Assembly: GCF_030272615.1 (NCBI RefSeq)
Contig: NC_081406.1
Coordinates: forward strand, 245,017,218-245,081,217
Direction: 5' to 3'
Length of the DNA: 64,000 bases
From: Cryptomeria japonica
Taxonomy: Eukaryota > Streptophyta > Pinopsida > Cupressales > Cupressaceae
Shown: positions 53,166 to 64,000 of the stretch, piece by piece
How positions within the stretch are numbered: position 1 is the first letter of the stretch
Layout: each line of letters starts with the position of its first letter
Position numbers and translations under genes: made by a program
The notes under the pieces: generated by a model
What the model saw: only the letters and a program-made list of their open reading frames with translations
Database searches by the model: none
Told to the model about the DNA's origin: nothing

Positions 53166-53189
53166 AAGAAGTCAAGTGACTGCGTTCGG

Positions 53190-56100
53190 CAGCAAGGAAA
53201 GATCAATTCTCGACTTAACAAACTCTGATTCAGAGACTCAAGTCACTTCAGAATCAAGTTTATGCATCCACTTAACCAAATGTTCCATGTAGACCTGTTG
53301 TCTAGTCTTCTTGAGAGTGCGGGAATCCAACACTTTCTCAACCTAAGGCATGGAAGGAGAAAGTAATGGCAGGTTGGCAAGTGATTGTTGAATATTTGAA
53401 ACTCACGCATCCTCCTTGGGAAGTTGTCCCTTGTAGACAACCAAATCTGTGACATTGAAAATGGGAGACAAAGCAATATCAGATGGCAAATCAATCTTAT
53501 AGGCATTAGAGCCATACTTGGCTAAAACTTTACAATGGCCTATTCTCCTCATTTGTAGCTTGCTGGGAACCCCTTTCTGGAGTCGAGCCTTGTTCAAATG
53601 TACCATCACCAAATCTCCAACTGAAAATTGCACATCTCTCTGGGTGGTATCAACTCGGGCTTTAACTTTTTATGAAGAATCTTGGAGAGCTCACTTGACT
53701 TGGTCATAAACCTCCTTCATAGACTGAATAACATCATCATCTTCACCACTTCTGTGTGACAAATTACCAAGATCTTGTAATTCCATAACACCTCGTGGGT
53801 GCATACCATACACTGTCTCAAAATGACTCTTCCCAGTAGATCTATTGACACTGTCATTGTAGGAAAACTCGGCCTGGTGAAGAACCTGATCCCAACTTTG
53901 TCCATATTCTTTTGTCAAACACCTTAAAAGGTTTCCAAGTGTCCTATTGACCACCTTTGTTTGACCATCTGTTCAGGGATGATAGGCTGAACCAAAAGAC
54001 AAGTTAGTTCTCAGCCTTTTCCAAAGAGTTTTCCAAAAATGTCCAAGGAATTTGACATCTCTATCTAAAACAATATTAATCGGCAAACCATGGATTCTTA
54101 TAACCTCTTTGAAAAACAAGTGTGCAATGTGACTAGCATCATGGGTAGTTTTACAAGGAACAAAATGTGGCATCTTACTGAATCTATCAACAACAACAAA
54201 AATGTTATCACAACCAAGCTTTGCTTTGGGTAATCCAACCACAAAATCCATACTTACAAATTCCCATGGCCTTACAGGAATAGGTAATGGCTGATAAAGA
54301 CCAACATTAGTAGTTGTACCTTTAGCTTTCTGACAAACCATACACTTCTCAACATATCTTTGGATATGCCTCTGCATTCTGGGCCAATAGTAGAACCTTT
54401 ACACAAGTTCCAATCTCTTATTAAGGCCAAAATGACCACTCAAACATCCATTATGCTTTTCTTGGATCAGATTTTCCTTCATCGATCCTTTGGGAACACA
54501 CAGTTGTCCACCTTTAAACAACAAACTATTCTGCAAAGTAAAGTTTGCATATTCACTATGAAAGTGACTCTGAAATTCTTGACAAACCTTGTAAATGGCT
54601 GCAAAATCTTCGTCATTGGGGTACAAATCCTTGAAGTAATCAACTCCAATACTCTGAATCTACACTTCTTGCACTGTTAGTAGACTTCTACTCAAAGCAT
54701 CTGCTACTTTATTACACTTTCCTTTCTTATGCTTAATAGAAAAAGTATATGACTGCAAATACTCAACCCATTTAACGTGCCTATGACTCAACTTATCTTG
54801 TGAATTCAGAAAACTTAAAGCTTGATTATCTATGTAAACAACAAACTCCTTAGGTAACAAGTAGTGCCTCTACGTCCAAAGAGCTTAGACAAGACCATAC
54901 AGCTTGAGATCATAGAATGAATACTTCTTCTTGGCATCATTGATCTTCTCACTAAAGAAAGCTACAGGTCTATTCTCTTGACTCAAAATAGCACCAACTG
55001 CTATATTACTTGCATCACATTCAATTGTGAACAACTTGTGAAAACTAGGAAGAATGAGTACTGGTTGTGTAGCTACCTTTTGTTTCAAAAGTTCAAACCC
55101 TTTGTTAGTTGCATTGGTCCACTTAAACTTAGTCTTAACTCCTCCTTTGATGGTATCCAGCATGGGTGCACAAATCTCACTAAACCCTTTGATAAACCTC
55201 CTATAGAACTGTGCCAAACCATGAAAACTTGTTACTTCACTTGTTGTCTTTGGTGTTGGCCAATTTGTGATGTCTTCCACCTTTGATGTGTCCATCTTCA
55301 AATCTCCTCCTGAAACTACAAATCCAAGATATACAAGTTCCTACTTCATAAACTCACACTTCTCCAAGTTTATTGTTAGTTGCTCATCATACAATTTTTG
55401 CAATACAATACTAAGATTCTCTAGATGTTCCTCTTTAATTCTACTGAAAATCAAGATATCATCTAGGTATACAATAACAAATTTACCAATAAAATCTTTC
55501 AGCACTTCATTCATGAGTCTCATGAATGTACTGGGAGCATTACTAAGTCCGAATGGCATAACAAGCCACTCAAAAAGTCTTTCATTGGTTTTGAAGGTTG
55601 TTTTCCATTCATCACCTTCCCTTATCCTGATCTGGTGGTATCCACTCTTGAGATCAATCTTAGTGAAGTACTTTGCACCTCCCAAGCAATCCATCAAGTC
55701 TTCAATTCTTGGGATAGGAAATATGTACCTGATAGTGATTCTATTTATGGCTCTTGAATCTATGCATACCCTCCATGTTCCTCCTTTCTTGGGTGCTAAC
55801 ACTGTAGGTACGACACAAGGACTTATGCTCTTTTTTATCAACCCTTGGTCCAACAATACTTGGACTCGTCTAGACACTTCCTTGTTTTTTTTGGGAGTCA
55901 TCTTATAGGCTGGTTTGTTGGGTAATGATGCTCCTAGAATGAAATCAATCTGATGGCTTATGGCTCTAATAGGAGGTAGGGTTGTTGGTGCTCCATCAGT
56001 TATGATCACTTTGAATTTGTCTAGTATCTGTTGCACTTCATGAGGTATTTGAACCTTATTTTCTTGCTTTACTTCCCTTGGTTTCACTATAAGAGCAAAC

Positions 56101-56462
56101 CCCACTCCTTCTCCTTCCTTGAGAGTGTTAATGAACTCTTTTTCACCTACCAGTAACGCATTTGGGCCTTTAGTTTCGTTGCTCTCTCCTTCATCACTTA
56201 GGGACTGAATATGGTATGTAACTCCATCCTTTGGAAAAGAATAAGAGTTCTTCTCTCTATTGTGAATGGCCTTTCTATCAAACTACCATGGTCTACCAAG
56301 AGTAGATGGCAAGTATCCATAGGCAGGATGTCACACTAGAATTTATCCTTATAACTACCTATGTTGAACTCAACCCATGTTTGTTCATTCACTACCACAT
56401 GCTGCTTCTTGTTGAACCAAGTGACCCTATATGGATTACTATGTGGAAGTTTTTTCAAGTTT
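53190..56462 (-). pseudogene. Ty3/gypsy chromovirus pol (protease to chromodomain), inactive
   Basis: Minus-strand order: end of protease and linker (NPYRVTWFNKKQHVVVNEQTW, CHLLLGRPW; 56460-56280); RT 56105-55341 (VCIDSRAINRITIRYIFPIPR, FTKIDLKSGYHQIRI, VYLDDILIFS); RNase H 55300-54660 (FTIECDASNIAVGAIL, VYIDNQALSFLNSQ); integrase zinc-binding region (HFGLNKRLEL, then KCMVCQKAKG); integrase core (SMDFVVGLP, VLDRDVKFLGHFW); then a chromodomain at about 53345-53200 (VEKVLDSRT, then EHLVKWMHK). Premature stops occur after EKCEFMK (55340), in HP*TDGQ and in the chromodomain. The catalytic integrase Glu is Lys (QTKVVNRTLGN). Gag and the 5' LTR are missing; the sequence breaks at 56462 against another LTR. 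Confidence 0.93.
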
Positions 56463-56473
56463 AGTTTACTTAC

Positions 56474-57041
56474 TGTTTACGGTGAAAATGGATACAATAA
56501 TGATGAAAGACTAAATGAATTCAACCACAAAACCCTAGCCTAACAACAACAAAGATCCACCATAACATATGAAGATTACCTAAGACAATGTAAATCAAAT
56601 GAAATCACAAAGATTATACCATCACATGTCCAATAAGGTTTGGATCTCCATTCTTCCTATCTCCATTGATCTTGCTTGATATATTTGCTCTTAGATTTTA
56701 TGTGCACAAGAGCTCAACAAAGAATGGAAATGTGGTTGCAAGTAGGATCGCATATGAAAGTGCAAAGCGTAGTGTAGTCAATTGATCAAGTGGTTAGTTA
56801 GGGTTTGATAATGAAGGAAGCATCTCCTTATATAGAAGACACCATAAGAAATGGAGGGATAAGATTGAGAGGTGTAAAAAGAGGTCGGCTATGATTAGAG
56901 GGTAGGTAAAGAAAATAATAAAATAATGAAAGGGGTAGGTAGTGTATGAATTAAGAGATGAATGACATGTGTCATAGGTAGAAAAGGTTAATGAATTAAT
57001 TAAATAAATAAAGATTTATTTAATTAATAGAGGAAGTGGGA
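56474..57041 (-). mobile_element. Probable LTR fragment of another element
   Basis: Sequence changes from gypsy protease to non-coding DNA starting TGTTTACGGTGAAAATGG at 56474. The block to about 57041 has no coding frame and borders an ORF fragment that ends at 57042, which resembles a 3' LTR following the last ORF of a minus-strand element. No polypurine tract or partner LTR is visible. Confidence 0.4.
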
Positions 57042-57500
57042 TCAATTAATGACATATGTCTCCATTTTCTTTTGTAAGTCCCTGATTTGCTGTTCCAAAT
57101 TGTTGTTAGGTGGAGATCGACTTCTTGGACCATACCCCATGCTTGAGGCACCAATTGGAGGAGCATGTTGCATATATGGATGATATTGATCATACACATG
57201 TTCATATGGAGGAGGTCTATAATGATGTTGCGTATATGGACCACTTGGTATAGAGTCATGTTGAGGAACGAAATATCTGCTTTATCCATGTATACCATAA
57301 TCTATAGGAATGTCATGAGTTTGTTCTAGTGTGTTGCCCCCAAATTTGACGCGGGGTTTCCTTGTGTCCAAATTTTGAGCATGCCTTTGAATATCCAATT
57401 GCTTTGGCGGTTGATCCTTAGCATTGGGATGTGATTGAGCATATTTTTCTGCATAAGACTTCCATGATGGTCTCCAAAGGTGAGTATCATATGCTTGACC
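57042..57500 (-). pseudogene. C-terminal ORF fragment, Pro/His/Tyr-rich; unknown
   Basis: A minus-strand frame cut off upstream by the Copia LTR at 57501 and ending at TGA (57042-57044), with one in-frame stop after DYGIHG. Residues include KYAQSHPNAKDQPPKQLDIQ, a Pro/His/Tyr-rich stretch (QHHYRPPPYEHVYDQYHPY) and a short coiled coil (NNLEQQIRDLQKKMETYVIN). It may be part of a gag-like protein; I do not recognise it. Confidence 0.45.
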
Positions 57501-58688
57501 TGTTAGGTCCAATATAGAAAGCTAATGTACTAAGAGGGGAGGGGTGAATCAGCACTCCAAAACTTTTCTTTTGTAATAACCTTACTGTTATGCATAAACA
57601 GAATAGTGCAGTAACATAAAACAAAACTATAATCAACAGATAACATTCATACACGATTCACTCCATAACACATATATTTTGGTCACACAGAAACTCTTGG
57701 TTAGAGAGAAAAACTGTGGTGGGGATGGCACCCACAACTTCACTACTGCAATAATAAAGAATGCTCGGTTAGAGCTACATTTAGCTATTTCTGATAGCTT
57801 ACCCTGTTAGGAGTATTAAGATCAATTAGATCTACCTTACTAAAGGATTTATACAACACTATATAAGTGTAGCACTTGGTTAAAGGATTTACAATTTATA
57901 GACTTGGTTAGAGTCTTTTACCCTGTTAAAGGTTTCTCTTACAACTTCAAAATATTACAATATAATCATTACAAATATCTACAACTTTACATCTGAAATG
58001 CTAAAGCAGATTCTATGTGCTCTGAATAAGATTACCTAGCTTGTAGCATACCTCGGTAACCCATAATGAAACTCGGTAAACCCTTCTGTTTACTCTGTTC
58101 TTCGATTGTTCACTAATAACCTTCTCGGTGACCTCTCTATGTCTCTATAATAGTCTTTCATCATGCATACACATTGCTATCTCATTGCATCTCTTATCAT
58201 ATCATATCGTGTCATATATCTAACCCTAGAATCATGTTGTATATATAGATCTCTTACAGCGGTGATCTGATTTATTACTTCGATCTTACAAAAAGATTCT
58301 TTTATTAAACAAAATATCTCATAGGTTAGATTGATCTTGTAATCATACACAATCTCCTAGTGCAATTTCCAACACAAAAATGGTTAGATGTTCCTCGATC
58401 TTGTAACACGTTTTCATGTGCATGCCCAGGTTCAATGTATCTAGTAAGACGTTTTACTCGGTGAATATCAACTCGGTGAGTTAATTATACCACTCGGTAG
58501 CCATGAACCTTTACTCAATAAACAACTCGGTGAATACTGTGTTTTGTGACTGCTTTCTTCAGTAACCGACTAGACTGTCCATACCGACTTCTCTATGTGT
58601 ACCGACTGCATGATTCGGTAATACTAACTGACTAGAATATAGTATGACTTTGGATATGAAACTAATGGCAATTTGATAAGTAGTAACA
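57501..58688 (-). mobile_element. 3' LTR (1.19 kb) of a Copia-type element
   Basis: Plus strand TGTTAGGTCC...AGTAGTAACA; the minus strand begins TGTTACTACTTATC after a polypurine tract and ends GGACCTAACA. It carries the GATTCACCCCTCCCCTCTTAG motif near its 3' end (minus) and a TATATATA box near 58238-58245. ORFs on either strand here are shadows. Confidence 0.85.
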
Positions 58689-58703
58689 ATCTCCCCTTTT
58701 GAC
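58689..58703 (-). other. Polypurine tract of the minus-strand Copia-type element
   Basis: The minus strand reads GTCAAAAGGGGAGAT just before the LTR start, the pattern usual in plant Copia elements. Confidence 0.85.
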
Positions 58704-58806
58704 ATTAGTTGAGATGTTTGACAAAAACTACTTACAAAGTTATAACTAAAAAAAATATACTTGACAAAATGACTATAATTGACAATATGTACAATAGTCA
58801 ATAGCT

Positions 58807-59066
58807 CATAATAAAATAGGAGCTATTATGATTTATCTTTTAAAGAATGCAGTCCCTTCATACCTTTTCTTGGCTAATTTGAAATAGGTGCACCTAACTC
58901 GGTAGGTAAGGTGCTTTCTTCATCAGACATAATTTCTTTCTTTTTCCAAATCATCTTGAATTTTTCTTTTAACTCCTCAGTGTCTCTTCTCGGTTGATCT
59001 CTGCAATCTCCAGCTAAATGTCTAGTTTTGTGACAATGAAAACATGCCATACCAGGATTTCTCCAT
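58807..59066 (-). repeat. Zinc-knuckle cassette, copy A
   Basis: 260 bp that recurs at 62006-62265 with few changes. It encodes RNPGMACFHCHKTRHLAGDC, a short tail (KMIWKKKEIMSDEESTLP, ending LGAPISN) and about 70 bp after the stop. Confidence 0.9.
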
Positions 59067-61606
59067 TTTGTCTGGGGCACTAAGACAAGTGCTTGTGAGG
59101 CTTGCTGTCCCTCGGTAGGTTGCTCGGTAGATGCAACACTTTGCACTATTCCTGTAGCAGTTACAGTGTCTTTGGATGGCTCGGTGCTAGGGGTCTTTGC
59201 TGTAATATTTGTTGTGCTTGTCTATCCCTGAGACGATTGATCTTTTGTTGTGTCTGCTGCAGCTTCAGACTTGTTACCTTCAGTAACTTATTTAGTGTCC
59301 TTGGGGGCTTTGGTTGGTGTTGTTGGCTTCATTGGCGGATAAGGCTAGACTTGTTCTAAGACCGATTCACTAGACACAAGTTTTGCATAAGTGGTGCCTT
59401 CAATCATTTCTTGCTCTGGTGTGGCTTCATCCATTACATCTTCATCAATTTGTATTGTGTCAACCGAGTCTGAACCTTTCTCTGTGACATCTAGATCTTG
59501 CTCGATGACATCAACAATTTCAATTTGAGATTGTTCACCGACATCCTTTTGTTTGAAGATCTCCTGCCACTTGGCCTTAGTCTCATTCTCCACGTCAATA
59601 TATAGCCCATTCATCAATTTTAAGGCTCTCTGTTTCACAAGAAATTTTGAATTGTATGTGGACAAATGCTCCTTGATTTCAGCTACAGACATGTCAAGAA
59701 ATAAGTGGACAAGACTTCTTTCTCTTATTTGTCTCTCTGAATCCATTGCATATTTCCATCTGTTATCAATATGTGAGTAGAGTTCACTTGGAAGTGACTT
59801 TGCTAGTTCCAATGGTGCTAACCAAAACTTCAGAAGTGTACATATGATAGCTTCTTCAATCTGTCATTTCTCATCATTGTTCCTAGACTCATACTTAACA
59901 TATCTGAATCCTGCAAATCCACCGTATTCCTTGAGATTGGCACAAAAGTTTTCAACACTGTGAATGTTTGCCTTTTTGCTCTTCACAATCTAGAATTTGT
60001 TAGCATCATCAGACTTTGTATCCCTTGACTCTTTTGCCAAAATGAGTCTCCGAGTAGATTTCTTGTAAGTCTTTGTTACCTTAGGAGCGGCAACAATCTT
60101 TTGTTTCTTGCTTGGTGATGCAGCTGATGCTCTGGTGTTTGGTCTCTTTGTTGGTGGAGTCAGTAGGGCCTTTGTAATGTCCTGTTTCTTTCTTTTTAGA
60201 ACTTTTCCCTTTGGCAACTCTGTGCTCAATGTTATTGCTACCTCCTATGCTTTTGATTCTTCCTCGGTAATGGCAAGATTTCCTTTGATAGGTGTAGATG
60301 AAGATTCTTCTCCGAATTTCTCAGACAAAGCTTTTATCATCTTTGTTGCTTTCCTTGTAGCCTTAGGAACTACAATGCTCATTTTTACTTTCTCCTTTAC
60401 CTCTTCATAGGTTCCATACCTTAGTTCAATTGCATGCCTTGGCAATGATAGGTAGGCATCAATTTGTTGTTGTGTGATGTCATAATCAATTTTCATAACC
60501 CATTGGTTGCAACGACTGAATCCTTGGTTCAATAGAATTTACATAGTAGTAATCAGTGTCGACTTCAAAACAAATATTGTCCTTGTATTTTTCAACCAGT
60601 TGTGGTGGGATCCTGTACTTGGTGTGCATTTTCCCTTGGAATTTGCTAAAGTAATCATCCATGACATCATTAAAATTATCTCCTAACTTCTTGATGTAAT
60701 CATTGATCTGATGGGTGATAGGTCGGTGTAGCTCCCATACTACTTTATCAACTGAGGGAAAGAACTTTTCAAAATATAAAAAACATACAGACAAGTAGTG
60801 AACCAAACTTGAGTGTGTTTTCCGAGTTGTTCTTCTTCAGCTTCCTTATGGTGTTCACATTCTCAAATAAGTTCTTTAGTAGTACTTCACACAAGTCTAC
60901 TTTCATTCCCTTCTTTACTATTTTGTAGGCCAGGTCCACTGTAGCACATGGTACACTATTTTCCCTTGCAGATTGGAAGAAACAGTAACCAATGACTCTG
61001 ATTGCAAATTTCAGTTTAGCATCAGTGACATTATTCAATTTCAGTCATCGGTAATCAAATTCTACTCCGGTTAGACTGATTAGCTCCTTTTGTGATATCA
61101 TTTTCTATGCACGAGCATGATCGTAGATGGGATATCCGGTGATCAGGTGAATGAATTCCTTCGTGATCTTGAATGGTTGCTCTTGTAGCCACATGAGATC
61201 GTCATGTACTCTGCTCAGTACAAACTTAACCCATTGGGGTTTGAACACATGAGGATAGACTAGGGCTTTAGTTAATCCCTTGATTCTGATATGTTCAAAT
61301 TTACTATCCAGTTTGTTGTCTATGCACAGTTCATCATATGTGTTACTAATCTCTACATGACCAAGTTCCTCAACACAACACTTGGTAAAGAATCTGACAT
61401 CTTCTACCAATAAGACTCAATCTGGGATGAGTGAAAATGTCATTTTATCATCCGGTTCTGAGGCGAATTTAGGAGTTAGGGAATACTTCAGAGATGGCTT
61501 CTCCACATTTTGGACAACTATAGGGTCTTGGATCTTGGGCGCCATGGTAGATCTCGAGTAAAAATTTGACAGGTTATCCTTAGGCTTTACAAGTAGCTTA
61601 CTCTTC
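58874..61606 (-). pseudogene. Large unknown ORF in place of pol, ending in a zinc knuckle
   Basis: Fragments on the minus strand line up as one protein of roughly 850-900 residues, interrupted by stops (for example after SLIPD and HARA) and by frame changes near 60790 and 60510. From the N terminus: MAPKIQDP; VRFFTKCCVEELGHVEISNTY; QWVKFVLSRVHDDLMWLQ followed by FKITKEFIHLITGYPIYD; a Cys/Lys-rich middle part; RPITHQINDYIKKLGDNFND; a basic region (KVLKRKKQDITKALL, PSKKQKIVAAPKVTKTYKK); an acidic region (DVIEQDLDVTEKGSDSVDTI); and finally the knuckle CFHCHKTRHLAGDC. No protease, integrase, RT or RNase H motif occurs. It lies between the gag region (62283-63410) and the polypurine tract. I do not recognise the family. 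Confidence 0.65.
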
Positions 61607-62005
61607 ACACTCGGTAGACACTAGCAATTTGACTAGATTAGAAACCAACTAAACAGTGTGAATAGATTGATGTAAATACCTTGAAAATTCACTATGAATG
61701 AAATTTGGTCGCTTTGATTCGCTCTGCTCTGCTTCTCAAAAACTTGGGTGAATGAAAATGACCGTGAAAATACTTTTAAGTACTCAAAAATACCTTATCG
61801 GGCTCCGTGCAGGTTAGGTCATGGTATTAAATGCACTCGGTTCACCTTTTACTAATTTACTTCATTTTCTATTTTCACCGAGTATTCAACTTTGCTTTGA
61901 TAGCTGACTTGACAGGTTTCCTATATACACCAACTTGACAGGTTTCCTGTATAGTATACTAACTGACTAATTGTATCTTAACTATGCAGATTTTGAATTC
62001 TTGTT
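61607..62005 (-). mobile_element. Non-coding leader upstream of the unknown ORF
   Basis: About 400 bp with no ORF, containing a short doubled motif (CTTGACAGGTTTCCT, near 61908 and 61933). It sits between the second zinc-knuckle cassette and the unknown ORF. Confidence 0.5.
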
Positions 62006-62265
62006 CATAATAAAATAGGAGCTGTTATGATTTATCTTTTAAAGAATGCAGTCTCTTCGTACCTTTTCTTGGCTAATTTGAAATAGGTGCACCTAACTCA
62101 ATAGGTAAGGTACTTTCTTCATCAGACATAATTTCTTTCTTTTTCCAAATCATCTTGAATTTTTCTCTTATCTCCTCAGTGTCTCTTCTCGATTGATCTC
62201 TGCAATCTCCAGCTAAATGTCTAGTTTTGTGACAATGAAAACATGCCATACCGGGATTTCTCCAT
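62006..62265 (-). repeat. Zinc-knuckle cassette, copy B
   Basis: Second copy of the 260-bp cassette, joined in frame to gag sequence upstream (GMNNRRSWRNPGMAC). It differs from copy A by a small number of substitutions. Confidence 0.9.
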
Positions 62266-63415
62266 GATCTCCGGTTGTTCATTCCAAACCTTATAAAATA
62301 GTTGGCACTTATATGTCCATATCTTCCACAACATTCGCACCATATCCTCGTATTGTAATCCCATGGTACTGTTGCATATTGTCGATGAGAATCTATGTAA
62401 ATTCGGTAACCTCCAGTGTTTGCTCAGTGTGGATACTTCATGTTGTTCTTTTGCTTAAAGCAGCATCTCTCGATACTATGTCCATATCTATTGCAGTTTT
62501 TACAAAACCCTTTGAATTTTGCCTTCTGATGGTTGTTAACAGACTTTGTTCTACATTGATTAGGTATGTGACCATATTTATTGCAATTATAACAATATCC
62601 ATTGGACTTAGAGATATTCGGTTGCTTACCTTTTCTGATCTGGCATATGTTGGCAATATGACCTTGATTTCCACAGTAGTAGCAAATAGGCTTCTTCCTT
62701 TTGATGTTATTTATTTTTTCAGCTTGTTTTGATGATTCTCCTTTCTTGGTAGTATTATTTCCTTTATAACCAAGTCCTCCATCTTTTTAGAGTCTTCTTG
62801 TATTTAGTTGCTCATCCAACATCTTTGATGCTTCATAACTCTTCTCCAATGATTCTTTGGATTTCTTTTATGTTTCAAGTTCATCAGTCAACCTTGATAC
62901 TTCAAGTTTCAATGATTGATTTTCATCATTCTTCAGAATTGCTTCATGATGTGCATAACCTAGTTGATCTATCATATTTTGTTGAATACCAGTTAACCTT
63001 ATGATTTCATCATCCTTATCAAATACTAGTGCTTCAAGTTGTTGTTTCTCTCTTTGTAGATCTCTTGCTTTATCCTCAGCTCTCCTTAATGCATCTAGAT
63101 TTTCAGTCATTTGTGTACTAAAATGTTCATGTTCTCTTTTCATTGCTTTTAGTTGATCAGCCAATGCTTTAATCTCTTCTTTCAACATTCCAATCATTTC
63201 TTCAGTTTCTTTAGATATACTGTTCTCAGATCATGTCTCGATTTGTTCCACTAGCTCTTGAGAATCCTGCAAGTCATCAGACAATCTTCTCCTTACTTTC
63301 AAAGATTTTTGCATTTGCCTCTACATGTCTGCAATCACTTGATTTGCATTATCCAGCTCTTCTTGAAGATGCACAATCCTCCGAGATTGTTTGTAGCCTT
63401 CCATTGCTAAGATCT
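62073..63415 (-). pseudogene. Copia gag with coiled coil and at least five zinc knuckles
   Basis: Minus strand: a coiled-coil part from about 63410 to 62800 (IVHLQEELDNANQVIADM; LKEEIKALADQLKAMKREHE; LQREKQQLEALVFDKDDEI), then GGLGYKG, then knuckles CYYCGNQGHIANIC, CYNCNKYGHIPNQC, CKNCNRYGHSIERC, a damaged CECCGRYGHISANY and CFHCHKTRHLAGDC. Stops after SRLTDELET and after MKYPH, plus others, break the frame. Gag with a long coiled coil and several CCHC knuckles is a Sirevirus-like trait. The N-terminal Copia gag domain is missing, since the sequence changes at about 63425. Confidence 0.82.
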
Positions 63416-63425
63416 TTCTCTTCAG

Positions 63426-64000
63426 GTGGTTAAACCCTGTAAAGTGGAAAATCGTGATCGAACCCTAGTTGCTCTCCCCTCTTCCAACTCCAAGGAGAGA
63501 GAAGGGAGATTCACTAGGGTTGATGGTTTTCACTTAGGGGAGAGACTTTACATTCAAAAGAGGGGTTGAAACCCACAAGATCCAATCCTACGCAATGCAA
63601 GATTGGATGCTAAATGTGTTTCAAGGGTTAAGAAAGCAAGGCTACCCTCTTTTGTAAAGAATGTTGATAGAAGAATTAAGCTAGGAATGCATAGAAAGTG
63701 ACAAAGATTCGCTTATAAACTGAGATAGGGATATAGGATGAAGCTGCGGACTTGGAATTAGCAGTAAAATGTCGATACGGTGCTGTCCTACAAATTTGAG
63801 CAAAATTTGTCGGGACGATCGCGCCCGAGCGCCACGGTCCTCCGAAAAATCCGTGAAACGAAGGGGGATCTGTTCGTCTCTGCACAAGGATTCCAGATCT
63901 TCAATTTCAGCCGCGTACCTACAACCTACACACAGAAAAGCGAAGACGATTGGGGGGTTAGGGATTAGGGGTTTGCCATTAGGTCAAACCCCGGTTTTGG
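63426..64000. other. Unclassified, GC-richer repeat-like sequence at the window end
   Basis: Sequence changes abruptly from gag to non-coding DNA with CpG-rich patches (GGGACGATCGCGCCCGAGCG around 63813-63832) and GGGATTAGGGG near the end. No ORF or element terminus is supported. It looks like part of a further LTR or repeat cut by the window edge. Confidence 0.4.

Noticed and set aside
63940-64000. Telomere-type repeat (GGGTTAGGGATTAGGGG)
   Set aside because: Only two imperfect units, not a tract.

Overview
This window looks like nuclear DNA of a conifer, probably of the cypress/yew group. The only intact host gene is a five-exon pinoresinol-lariciresinol reductase (PLR) on the minus strand at 32673-34968. 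It keeps the active-site lysine at residue 138, the position of the catalytic lysine in Thuja plicata PLR. Nearly everything else is nested, mostly decayed retroelement DNA, as expected for a very large, gene-poor gymnosperm genome.

Layout. 1-12263: a LARD-like, coding-free LTR element on the minus strand with an unusually long LTR (about 5.1 kb) and a 3.3 kb internal domain, arranged internal-LTR-internal-LTR so that two elements share one LTR. 12264-13175: a Copia-type solo LTR. 13176-16293: T-rich intron-like DNA followed by a possible terminal exon of an unknown host gene. 16820-17850: remnant of a LINE 3' end. 18412-31735: a second, 5'-truncated LINE, split at 19198-28605 by a young non-autonomous LTR element (about 9.4 kb) that carries one intact 948-codon ORF of unknown function and no pol. 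The LINE has a third ORF beyond its RNase H domain.

32609-35240: PLR gene and promoter. 35241-47430: a head-to-tail tandem duplication (unit about 6.4 kb) that starts just upstream of the PLR promoter. The second copy holds a tRNA-derived SINE with a 19-bp target duplication, and the first copy keeps the empty site. 47431-51500: LTR and gag of a plus-strand Copia element that cuts into the second copy. 51500-56462: minus-strand Ty3/gypsy chromovirus with a dead integrase. 56474-57500: fragment of another LTR element. 57501-63425: minus-strand Copia-type element with a multi-zinc-knuckle gag and, where pol would be expected, a large unknown ORF that ends in a duplicated zinc-knuckle cassette. 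63426-64000: unclassified GC-richer repeat.

Apart from the PLR reductase there is no pathway cluster here. The rest records element nesting: non-autonomous elements carrying unknown ORFs or none, presumably mobilised in trans. All functional statements rest on motifs read by eye; no database search was run.
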